From the NCBI GenBank assembly GCA_016784735.1, contig JADHUC010000055.1, positions 1-44,448 of the forward strand: 44,448 bases of DNA, in the 5' to 3' direction. This DNA comes from Pirellulaceae bacterium (GTDB lineage: Bacteria; Planctomycetota; Planctomycetia; Pirellulales; Pirellulaceae). Numbering within the stretch: position 1 is the stretch's first letter; each line of letters starts with the position of its first letter. The notes below the pieces were generated by a model. It ran no database searches and had not been told where the DNA came from. It worked only from the letters and a program-made list of their open reading frames with translations. This document shows positions 8,883 to 16,365 of the stretch, piece after piece. The position numbers and the translations under genes are program-made.

Positions 8883-9332
8883 ATGGCGACGATAAGTGTA
8901 TTGCTGGTGGATGACGAGGAGGAATTCTTGGCCTTCCTCAAGGCCCGTTTGGAAGGCAGAGGCCTGAACATGTTCAGCGCGGTCAACGGCTTGGAAGCAT
9001 TGAAAACCATGGACGAACACCGCATCGACGTGGTCGTCCTGGACGTCAGAATGCCCGGCATGGGCGGACTGGAAATCCTTCGTAAAACCAAGCAAAAGCA
9101 TCCTCTAGTGGAAGTGATCTTGCTCTCGGGGCATGCCACGGTGGAATCGGCGGTCGAGGGCCTGAAACTTGGCGCGTTCGATTACGTCACTAAGCCCAGC
9201 GATATCTCCGAGCTGGTGGAAAAGATCAAGGCGGCTTACGCTCGAAAGGAGACCACGGAAGAGAAGATCCGCAAGGCCAGATTAGATAGAATCGTTAGGC
9301 ACCCTCTGGCAGTCTTCGACGAGGAGGAGTAA
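8883..9332 (+). CDS. Stand-alone response regulator receiver protein
   Basis: A 149-residue receiver with D10/D11, phospho-acceptor D54 in VLDVRMPG, LLSGHATVESA (Ser at the usual Thr/Ser switch position), and the TKPS lysine. A short charged C-terminal helix replaces any output domain. An in-frame ATG at 8862 overlaps the previous stop. However, AAGGAGG at 8868-8874 is ideally placed for the ATG at 8883, so I use that start. This is the last gene of the receiver cluster. Confidence 0.9.
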   Translation: MATISVLLVDDEEEFLAFLKARLEGRGLNMFSAVNGLEALKTMDEHRIDVVVLDVRMPGMGGLEILRKTKQKHPLVEVILLSGHATVESAVEGLKLGAFDYVTKPSDISELVEKIKAAYARKETTEEKIRKARLDRIVRHPLAVFDEEE

Positions 9333-9502
9333 CCGTCTGAGAAGATGAGTTCTCACCAGATTGTACGATTCGGTTTTCGACGCTCGCGACCGAAACGCGA
9401 CAGTTCGGATATCCGGTCCAGCCATCTGTTCCGGCGACGCGTCTGCAACTGAGCCACCAACACAGCCTGCCATGGGGGCGTGCATTTGTCGGCGACAGCG
9501 AC

Positions 9503-9700
9503 ATGACCACTTCACCGATCCTCTGCATCGCGATAGGTTTGGGGCTGGTATTGTGCGGTGGGGCGACACTCTGGCGTCAACGTCGAGCCAAGAGCTGCCC
9601 GAAGCACAGCCGTAGCGCCGGGCTGGTAGCCATGGTGTTCGGCTATCTGGCGATAGGTGTTGGGATTGCCGTTGTCCTTGCCGTTTGGTGGCTGATTTGA
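9503..9700 (+). CDS. Small two-helix membrane protein overlapping mntP
   Basis: A 65-residue frame with two hydrophobic helices (about 4-21 and 41-63) separated by a basic loop containing RRQRRAK and CPKHSR. It has no family that I recognise. Its stop overlaps the first codons of mntP by 16 bases, an arrangement that permits translational coupling. It may therefore be a genuine partner in manganese handling. No obvious strong ribosome-binding site is seen. Confidence 0.5.
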   Translation: MTTSPILCIAIGLGLVLCGGATLWRQRRAKSCPKHSRSAGLVAMVFGYLAIGVGIAVVLAVWWLI

Positions 9701-10257
9701 ACTGGCTGAATCTGTTTGGAATCTCGATTGGCCTGGCGATGGACGCTTTTGCCGTCTCTATCGTGGCGGGTCTGACTTTGCGACGCGTGACACCTCGCCA
9801 CACGTTTCGACTGGCCTTCCATTTTGGGCTGTTTCAGTGCCTGATGCCCATCTTTGGCTGGCTCGCGGGCAAGGAAATCGAGGCGTTCATTAGTGCTTAT
9901 GACCACTGGGTGGCGTTCCTGTTGTTGGCCCTGGTCGGTGGCAAGATGCTACTCGAGGCATGGAAGGGCGAATCGGAGCTTGGACACGCTGATCCCACGC
10001 GAGGTTTACTGCTGGTGACGCTTTCGCTGGCCACCAGTATCGATGCCTTGGCCGTTGGGTTGAGCATGGCCTTTATGCGAGTGTCCGTCTGGGGACCGGC
10101 CGTCGTCATCGGAATCGTGGCTGGCGGACTGAGCGCTGTCGGAGTCACCTTCGGCAGTCGCCTGGGTACACGAGTCGGTCGCTGGGCCGAGTTGTGCGGA
10201 GGTTCCATCTTGATCTTTATAGGTGTGAAGATCGTTGTTGATCACATGGCAGGATAA
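9685..10257 (+). CDS. mntP: Putative manganese efflux pump MntP
   Basis: A 190-residue six-helix inner-membrane protein of the MntP family, which exports Mn2+. It begins with the conserved GISIGLAMDAFAVS helix. The symmetric counterpart LATSIDALAVGLS lies near residue 115. The two conserved Asp residues in these helices (MDAFAV, IDALAV) are the family's key acidic residues. Translation appears to begin at TTG 9685 or GTG 9688 inside the end of the small membrane-protein gene. I did not identify a manganese riboswitch upstream. Confidence 0.9.
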   Translation: MVADLNWLNLFGISIGLAMDAFAVSIVAGLTLRRVTPRHTFRLAFHFGLFQCLMPIFGWLAGKEIEAFISAYDHWVAFLLLALVGGKMLLEAWKGESELGHADPTRGLLLVTLSLATSIDALAVGLSMAFMRVSVWGPAVVIGIVAGGLSAVGVTFGSRLGTRVGRWAELCGGSILIFIGVKIVVDHMAG

Positions 10258-10277
10258 GTGGTAGCGACCGCTCTTAG
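10251..10277 (+). repeat. Imperfect dispersed repeat with palindromic core, copy 1
   Basis: 27 bases overlapping the mntP stop codon and matching 16320-16346 at 23 of 27 positions. The core, AGCG-N-CCGCT, is an inverted repeat. Similar CAGCGG-CGG cores occur at 16150 and 20257. All lie at gene ends or between genes, as REP-type elements do. It could also act as an RNA hairpin in the convergent gap after mntP. Confidence 0.4.
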
Positions 10278-10467
10278 CCGCGCACGCCGTTCCACAACAG
10301 GAAGAAAGTGATGAATCGACTTGAAACGCCGGTCGCCTGGTCTGTCACGGCTCGAGGCCCGCTGATCGTAGCGTCCACTGTCACGTTTCAGCCGTATGCG
10401 TCGTTTGCCGTAGAATTTGCGATTTGCCCCTTTGCCAGCAGGATCCCGTTCTCTTCGCAAGTGTGTG

Positions 10468-13400
10468 CTAGGCCGCCGCTGGTTCCTTGCGTTGCCGATG
10501 TGGATGGAGTCTACCATCAGAATGACTTGCCGACGTTGCGATTCCGCCATCCTCGATGTGGATCTCTGGCGGCGTAGGCTTCGCCCAACGCAGGAAAAGC
10601 GAAGGCACCACGACCATGTTCAGCAGCGTCGAGCTAAATAACCCGAACAGCACTACGATCGCCAGCGGTGTCTGGATTTCGTTGCCGGGCTGACTGCCGC
10701 TCAGCGCCAGCGGAATCAGTCCGAGTCCCGTTGTCAATGCAGTCATCAAGACGGGCGCCAACCGCTCGACCGATCCGCGTCGGATAGCCTCGCGGAAGTC
10801 GGTTACTCCTTCATGTCGCTGAAGATAGCGAATGTGAGAAACAAGCATGATCCCATTGCGTGTGGCAATCCCCAAGAGAGTGATGAAACCGACTAGTGAC
10901 GCAACTGACAAGACGCCTCCGGAGACAAAAACCCCCAGAACGCCACCTATAAGGGCTAACGGCAAATTGAGCATGACCAATAGTGCGTCGCGTGTCGAAT
11001 GAAATGCCATTTGGAGTAGCAGTCCAATGCAGACGACCACGGCGACGGTCAGAATGAACAGTAGGCGCGAAGCGGCTTGGGCACTCTCGAACTGCCCACC
11101 GTATCGGACGTAGTATCCAGCATATTGCCCTTGGCCGAGAGGAACCGCCTCGGTCACGCGTTTCTGGATGTCGGCAACGACGGAGCCCACATCGCGTTCC
11201 GCCACGTTGCAGCTAACAACGATTTTCCGCTGGACGTTTTCGCGACTAATCATATTAGGACCGCCGTCGCGATAGATCTTGGCCAGCGCAACTAGTGGCA
11301 CTTTGGCGCCGGTCGCGGTAGTAACTGGCAAACGATGGATGTCTTCCTCTTCGAACTGGCCCTGTTCGCTGGCACGTACGACAAGGTCAAACGCATTGCG
11401 GCCCTCGAGAACTTGCGAAACTCTCTCGCCGGCAAATGTCCGTTCGATTTCATGAGCAACCTGGCTGATGCGCAGCCCATGGCGTTGAATGGCCTGCCGG
11501 TCGAAAGAAACTCGCATCACCGGGACGTCGACGAGTTGTTCGAGCGTCAGATCGACCACGCCAGGGACTTTCTCGACCTCCTGTTGCACCAGTTGACCGA
11601 GTTCTCTCAATCGTCGCAGACTCCCGGGGTCACTCTCCGGCGCGAAGATCTTCACCGCGATTGCCGCCCGAGTGCCCGAAAGCATGTGATCAATGCGATG
11701 CGAAATAGGCTGGCCGATCTCGGCGTTCGTGCCGGGCAGAACACTGAGGTCTTTTCGCAGTGCGGCCAGCAACTCTTCCTTGCTTCTTTGCGGCAGGCCT
11801 TGCTCAAGCGGCCTTTTCATATCAATAGAGACCTCGATCTCCGCAGATTCGACGCCCAAGGCGTGTTCGGAAAGTTCGCCTCGGCCTGTTTTTCGGCCGA
11901 CGGCAACCACCTCGGGGTGTGTCATCAGCATATTCTCCACCTGCCGCCCGATTTGATTGGACTCTTCAAGCGACGTGCCGGGCACCGTGTTGACCAGGAG
12001 CGTGAGCGCACCTTCATTAAACTCTGGCAGGAAGCTGTGGCCCATGTACGGGATGGAGCAGAGGGCGGCAACGAGCAATCCGGAGACGCCAAGCCCAACC
12101 ACGTACGGGTGGTCGATGACTCGATTAAGCACCGGACGGTAGATGCATTTCGACAACCGCGTGACCACCGGTTCCTTCTCGCGATGGACGGCCTTGCTTC
12201 GCGGTAACAGAATCAAACACAACGCCGGCGTGACCGTAACCGCCACCAGGAGCGAAGCCAGCAGGGCAACGATGTAGGTAATCGCCAGCGGTCGTAACAG
12301 CAGACCTTCCACGCCCGTAAGGAAGAACAGCGGTACGAATACGAGAATCACGATCACCGTGGCGAAGACGATCGAATTGCGGATTTCCACACTGGCATGG
12401 AATACGACGCCAAGAGGGTTTCGGCGTCTATCCTCCGGGAGCCGAGCGTTTTCGCGCAATCGCCGGAAGACGTTCTCTACGTCCACAATGGCGTCGTCGA
12501 CCAATGCCCCGATAGCGATCGCCATACCACCGAGTGTCATCGTATTGATCGTTGCACCCCACGCCTTCAGCACGAGTACGGTGGCCAGGAGCGACATGGG
12601 AATGGCGATCAATGTGATCACGCTTGCACGAAGATTCCCAAGAAAGAGTAGCACGATAATCACAACCAGGATACCGCCGTCGCACAGTGCCCCTTGAACA
12701 TTGCGGATAGCCGTTTCGATGAAGTCGGCCTGCCGAAAGATGTTCCGTTGAATCGTCATTCCTGTTGGCAAGGTTGCCTCGATTTCATCCAGCGCCGATT
12801 CCAGACGCTCGGTCAATTCCAGGGTATTGACGTTCGGTTGTTTTGTGATGCCAAGAATCACCGCAGGACGACCCATTGCGGAACTCGTACCACGTTTGAA
12901 CGCAGCGCCGATCTGCACCTTGCCGAGTTGCCCGACGCAAATAGGGATATCTTTGCGGACGGTCACCACGGTATCGGCGATGTGCTCCAACTGGTGAACC
13001 CGTCCCATGCCTTGAATCAGAAACTCTTGCCCGCCATCGACGACTATGCCGGCCGTCGAGTTTTCATTGGTCTCGCGCAACGCATCGGCGACTTCCGACG
13101 CCGCGATGTTGTACGCCTGGAGTTTGGAGGGAGAAAGGACGACCTGGTATTGCTTCACGTCGCCACCGATGGGCGTGACTTGGGCGACACCTTCCACCCC
13201 CAAAAGTCGCCGCCTGACGGTCGTGTCGGCCAGGGTTCGCAACTCGAATGATGAATGTGTTTCAGACCGCAGGGCAGGAAAGAAGACTTCTCCCATGATG
13301 GAACCTTGAGGGGCCATCACGGGAGAATCGACCTCCGGCGGTAGACTCTCACGTACCAGTCCCAACTTTTCAGCCACGATCTGCCGGTCGGTCTTTATGT

Positions 13401-13704
13401 CGGTACCCCAGTCGAACTCGACCCAGACGACAGAGAAGCCGACTGCCGTCGAAGACCGCACGCGGCGCACGCCGGACGCCCCGTTCATGGCCGCCTCAAT
13501 CGGGAACGTGACCAACGTCTCGACCTCGGTAGGGGCCATGCCGTGGGCTTCGGTAAGGACAGTCACCGTGGGGGCCGTGAAGTCGGGAAAGACATCTACA
13601 GGCATAGTGGTTGCCGTGTACAGCCCCATCGCCAGGAGACCCGCAGAGGCCGCTACGACGAGAACTCGATTGGTGAGTGATAGACGAATCAGAGTTGTAA
13701 TCAT
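10468..13704 (-). CDS. Heavy-metal efflux RND transporter (CzcA/CusA family inner-membrane pump)
   Basis: A 1078-residue RND permease in the size range of the family. The N-terminal helix is followed by VDVFPDFTAPTVTV, a signature seen in metal-RND pumps. The helix-4 motif around residue 400 reads ALVDDAIVDVEN and carries the acidic residues expected for proton coupling. The second half repeats the fold (LPEFNEGALTLL start of the second periplasmic lobe, GIATRNGIML near the end). The C-terminal tail is His-rich (ASHSDGRLHPH). It should export divalent or monovalent metal ions with the adaptor encoded 15 bases upstream. The metal cannot be assigned. No TolC-like outer-membrane factor is encoded next to it. 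Confidence 0.92.
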   Translation of the reverse strand: MITTLIRLSLTNRVLVVAASAGLLAMGLYTATTMPVDVFPDFTAPTVTVLTEAHGMAPTEVETLVTFPIEAAMNGASGVRRVRSSTAVGFSVVWVEFDWGTDIKTDRQIVAEKLGLVRESLPPEVDSPVMAPQGSIMGEVFFPALRSETHSSFELRTLADTTVRRRLLGVEGVAQVTPIGGDVKQYQVVLSPSKLQAYNIAASEVADALRETNENSTAGIVVDGGQEFLIQGMGRVHQLEHIADTVVTVRKDIPICVGQLGKVQIGAAFKRGTSSAMGRPAVILGITKQPNVNTLELTERLESALDEIEATLPTGMTIQRNIFRQADFIETAIRNVQGALCDGGILVVIIVLLFLGNLRASVITLIAIPMSLLATVLVLKAWGATINTMTLGGMAIAIGALVDDAIVDVENVFRRLRENARLPEDRRRNPLGVVFHASVEIRNSIVFATVIVILVFVPLFFLTGVEGLLLRPLAITYIVALLASLLVAVTVTPALCLILLPRSKAVHREKEPVVTRLSKCIYRPVLNRVIDHPYVVGLGVSGLLVAALCSIPYMGHSFLPEFNEGALTLLVNTVPGTSLEESNQIGRQVENMLMTHPEVVAVGRKTGRGELSEHALGVESAEIEVSIDMKRPLEQGLPQRSKEELLAALRKDLSVLPGTNAEIGQPISHRIDHMLSGTRAAIAVKIFAPESDPGSLRRLRELGQLVQQEVEKVPGVVDLTLEQLVDVPVMRVSFDRQAIQRHGLRISQVAHEIERTFAGERVSQVLEGRNAFDLVVRASEQGQFEEEDIHRLPVTTATGAKVPLVALAKIYRDGGPNMISRENVQRKIVVSCNVAERDVGSVVADIQKRVTEAVPLGQGQYAGYYVRYGGQFESAQAASRLLFILTVAVVVCIGLLLQMAFHSTRDALLVMLNLPLALIGGVLGVFVSGGVLSVASLVGFITLLGIATRNGIMLVSHIRYLQRHEGVTDFREAIRRGSVERLAPVLMTALTTGLGLIPLALSGSQPGNEIQTPLAIVVLFGLFSSTLLNMVVVPSLFLRWAKPTPPEIHIEDGGIATSASHSDGRLHPHRQRKEPAAA

Positions 13705-13719
13705 GGTAAGGTTGGCTCG

Positions 13720-15507
13720 CTAATGCGCGTGGCCGTGGCCAATGGACTGTTTGGAGAGGGTCGCCAGTCGGATGGGATAGACTCCCTTGGTTGCGACACG
13801 TTCACCCGGCTGGAGCCCTAGACAAATCTCCACCAGTTCGGCATCCCGAATGCCCACCTCGACTCGGCGACGCTGAAACGACTCGCCACCGTGCTGAACG
13901 TAGACAACCGTCTCGCCGGCCTCGTCCATGACGGCCGATTTTGGAACGGCTAACGCCTCATGCCGACGTTGGGTTTCGACAAGCAGGTCCGCAAACATTC
14001 CGACCCGAAGAGATCCATCGCCGTTCGTCACTTCATAGCGGATGGGAATCGTTCGTGTATCGGGATCGACTTCGGCACCGATATCAATCAAACGCCCACC
14101 GCCTTCGAGAATCGGCACGACTCGATCCGGGTAGGCCGCCAGCCGGTAGCTTGCGCCAGGTGCCCGTTGCACTTTGGCCAGGTCGTATTCCGATACGTTG
14201 GCTTCGATCCACAGCTTGTCCAGGTCTACGATTCGGAAGAGCTGTCGCCTTCCGTCGACGAGTTCTCCTGAAGTGGCATTGATTTCCACGACAGTGCCGG
14301 CAATCGGACTCCGCAGGGTCACTCGCAGGTCTCCCGGTTGATGACCAACGTCGCCGGACGATTGCATCCGGCCAAGCACGGCGGCCAGCCGCTCGCGGGC
14401 CTCTGAGTAGGGACGCCGCAATTCCGTTAGCCCAGCGAGACGTCCTCTGGCCAGGGCGAGTTCATGTTCGGCCAGCAGGAGGTCTTTGCCAGGCATGATG
14501 CCTTGCTCCGACAGTCTCTGTTTGCGGTGGTAGACCTCTGTGGCCCGTGAGACAGTCAACTCGGCATTCTTGATCTGGGTTTCGATGTCTAGTTGTTTAA
14601 TCACCAGGTCGGCGTCGAGCGTCTGCAACTGGGCCTGGTTGGCGACCAACTGTACGGCTTCGGCACCTGCGACGCTTGGCTCAATCACTCCCAACACTTG
14701 GCCTTCGTGGACCTTCTCGCCGACCTGGACAAAGCGTCCGTCTTCGGGCGGCGAGACCTTCCCGCCGATCGGAGAACTCACCGCGGCGCCCGACCCCGGT
14801 GGCACAATGACCCTTCCCGGCACGACCAGACGTTCCACCAGTTCCTGCTCGGTGGCCTCGACGGTCGTAACACCGACTCGCCACTGTTGCTCTTTCAGGA
14901 ACGAAATCAAATCGCCAGGCTCCTCCTCGTGGGATTCCTCGGCGGCTGCCAAGGTGGCGTCGGAGCTGGCATATACCTCAATCGTTGGCAGCTCGATGGT
15001 TTCCCGACCGCCTTCGAGTTGCGAAGTCTCGACGACCAACCTGGCCTGGTATTTTCCCGGCTTGGGGAACGTGGCCTCCGGGATGAATATGCCAGGCCGT
15101 GCAGGTTCATCGACACAAACCTCCACCACGTTCCGGTCGGGGCCGATCGCATGCAGAGTGAGGCTGCCTTCGGTCACAGCGCTTCCATCACGGATGACGG
15201 TCACATGGACGAGCATTTCGATCGGCTGGCCCGCAATGGGATAAGGGCGTTCGAGAAAGATGTCCGCTTTCTCCGCCCAAATGGTCGTAGCGACAGTCGG
15301 CTCATCGCCAGCGTGACCGTGACCATGGTCGTGCTCCGATTCGCCGTCGTGGTTGTCTTGCGCCGCAGTGTCGGCCGACGTCGTGCTCGACAACAAGAAC
15401 CGCTTAAATTGTTCAGCACTACCAACACAATACCCAATAGCCACGACAACCCCGACCGTCAGTAACCCCCAAGCAGGTCGCCGCCATCTCTTGTCAAGAA
15501 GTCTCAT
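13720..15507 (-). CDS. Periplasmic adaptor of RND metal efflux (HlyD/CusB-like) with His-rich ends
   Basis: About 595 residues. There is an N-terminal membrane anchor (about 10-30), then a His-rich stretch (HDHGHGH, residues 59-65). A beta-sandwich domain of about 100 residues follows, resembling FixH/Ig-like metal-efflux modules. The adaptor core runs from about 200 to the end, with lipoyl halves (SSPIGGKVSPPEDG and LRSPIAGTVVEIN), an alpha-hairpin and a membrane-proximal domain. The C-terminus ends GHGHAH. The open frame extends upstream to 15633, but GGAGGT precedes the ATG at 15507 and the hydrophobic anchor starts right there. The extension is built from a short tandem repeat. The His-rich ends suggest metal sensing or delivery to the pump. 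Confidence 0.9.
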   Translation of the reverse strand: MRLLDKRWRRPAWGLLTVGVVVAIGYCVGSAEQFKRFLLSSTTSADTAAQDNHDGESEHDHGHGHAGDEPTVATTIWAEKADIFLERPYPIAGQPIEMLVHVTVIRDGSAVTEGSLTLHAIGPDRNVVEVCVDEPARPGIFIPEATFPKPGKYQARLVVETSQLEGGRETIELPTIEVYASSDATLAAAEESHEEEPGDLISFLKEQQWRVGVTTVEATEQELVERLVVPGRVIVPPGSGAAVSSPIGGKVSPPEDGRFVQVGEKVHEGQVLGVIEPSVAGAEAVQLVANQAQLQTLDADLVIKQLDIETQIKNAELTVSRATEVYHRKQRLSEQGIMPGKDLLLAEHELALARGRLAGLTELRRPYSEARERLAAVLGRMQSSGDVGHQPGDLRVTLRSPIAGTVVEINATSGELVDGRRQLFRIVDLDKLWIEANVSEYDLAKVQRAPGASYRLAAYPDRVVPILEGGGRLIDIGAEVDPDTRTIPIRYEVTNGDGSLRVGMFADLLVETQRRHEALAVPKSAVMDEAGETVVYVQHGGESFQRRRVEVGIRDAELVEICLGLQPGERVATKGVYPIRLATLSKQSIGHGHAH

Positions 15508-15553
15508 TTCGTTACCTCCACAGAACGCATTTTCGTATAGCTGGCATCTGCAC

Positions 15554-15607
15554 CAGCGCAGCGCAAACTGACAGCGCAGCGCAAGCTGATGGCGCAGCAA
15601 ACGCAAT
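15554..15607 (-). repeat. 18-base tandem repeat, about three copies
   Basis: Two nearly identical 18-base units (15554-15571 and 15572-15589, one mismatch) are followed by a degenerate third. They lie in the leader of the efflux adaptor gene, between it and the Cys/His-rich gene. The open frame running through them encodes only a periodic Leu/Arg/Gln stretch, which argues against translation. Confidence 0.65.
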
Positions 15608-15629
15608 CGCATGAACACAAAGGAGGAAA

Positions 15630-16019
15630 TCAAATCAGAAGGATTTGATTCAGCAGATGCAGTCGCAGCGGTGGACTGCTACTGGGCAGTGGCCCGTCAA
15701 GAGGGTGTCGAGCCTGCGTTGCCGAGGGTGCCACGAACGCATGCGTGCACACAACGGCCGAGGGAAGCCAATCGCGGCCTGCTTTGACCACGCTGCGCGA
15801 CCCATACGCAGCAAAGGCACATTCGTCTTCATCACACTCGGTCTGGCATTGGCAAGACTCGCAATCACCCTCACCATCCGTGCGGTCAATCGTAGCAGCC
15901 GGGTGGACGTCGTCTTCACTGCAGCTCAGACACTTGGCGTGATCGTGGTGCCAGCAACAACCCCCTAATGCATGGAGGACCACCATGCACATCGCCAAGC
16001 TCTGCACCAACCTGTGCAT
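15630..16019 (-). CDS. Small secreted Cys/His-rich protein of the metal-efflux operon
   Basis: 129 residues from the preferred ATG (an in-frame ATG at 16053-16055 would add 12). A hydrophobic signal-like segment (about 7-20) is followed by CCWHHDHAKCLSC. A second acidic Cys cluster, CESCQCQTECDEDEC, then precedes a Pro-rich tail. This looks like a periplasmic metal-binding protein. I do not recognise a named family. It lies directly upstream of the RND adaptor on the same strand, so a role in sequestering or presenting the exported metal is an inference from context. The start codon choice is uncertain. Confidence 0.6.
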   Translation of the reverse strand: MHRLVQSLAMCMVVLHALGGCCWHHDHAKCLSCSEDDVHPAATIDRTDGEGDCESCQCQTECDEDECAFAAYGSRSVVKAGRDWLPSAVVCTHAFVAPSATQARHPLDGPLPSSSPPLRLHLLNQILLI

Positions 16020-16055
16020 TGAGGATTTCGAGGTGAAGACGATTGCGTTCAACAT

Positions 16056-16365
16056 CGTAGCAGGCCACCGATCGGCAGCAGCCTATTCATATTGCCAGCG
16101 TGCGGCCCAATACGGGAAAATAGCGAGCCTACGTGATTGAGTAAGATTTCCAGCGGGCGGCCGGAAGTGCCCAAAAGACGGTTATCAGATCAATCGGCGG
16201 AAGCTGCACAGCCAGTTTAGTTTATCCGAAACGCATTTTCGTGTCGACAGAGGACTAACCGTCTTCAGCACCAGCAACTCCTCTTACTTTCAAGTACTGT
16301 ACTTGGGATAACCGATGCCAGGATAACTGGCAGCGGCCGCTCCTAGTAACATCCGCAACTCGTAC
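16056..16365. other. Intergenic region with two dispersed repeat copies
   Basis: No gene is supported here. The stretch contains a 22-base element at 16150-16171, matching 20257-20278 at 19 of 22 positions with all differences being transitions. It also holds a 27-base element at 16320-16346 that pairs with 10251-10277. Both have CAGCGG-CGG type palindromic cores. The promoter of the minus-strand metal operon should lie on the left side, but I cannot define it. Confidence 0.45.

Noticed and set aside
10308..10577. 89-residue plus-strand frame after mntP
   Set aside because: It runs 110 bases into the 3' end of the RND pump gene and has no recognisable protein features.
11335..12207. 290-residue plus-strand open frame
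   Set aside because: Antisense to the RND pump gene; composition follows the pump codons in complement.
14593..15465. 290-residue plus-strand open frame
   Set aside because: Antisense to the efflux adaptor gene, with no motifs or ribosome-binding site.
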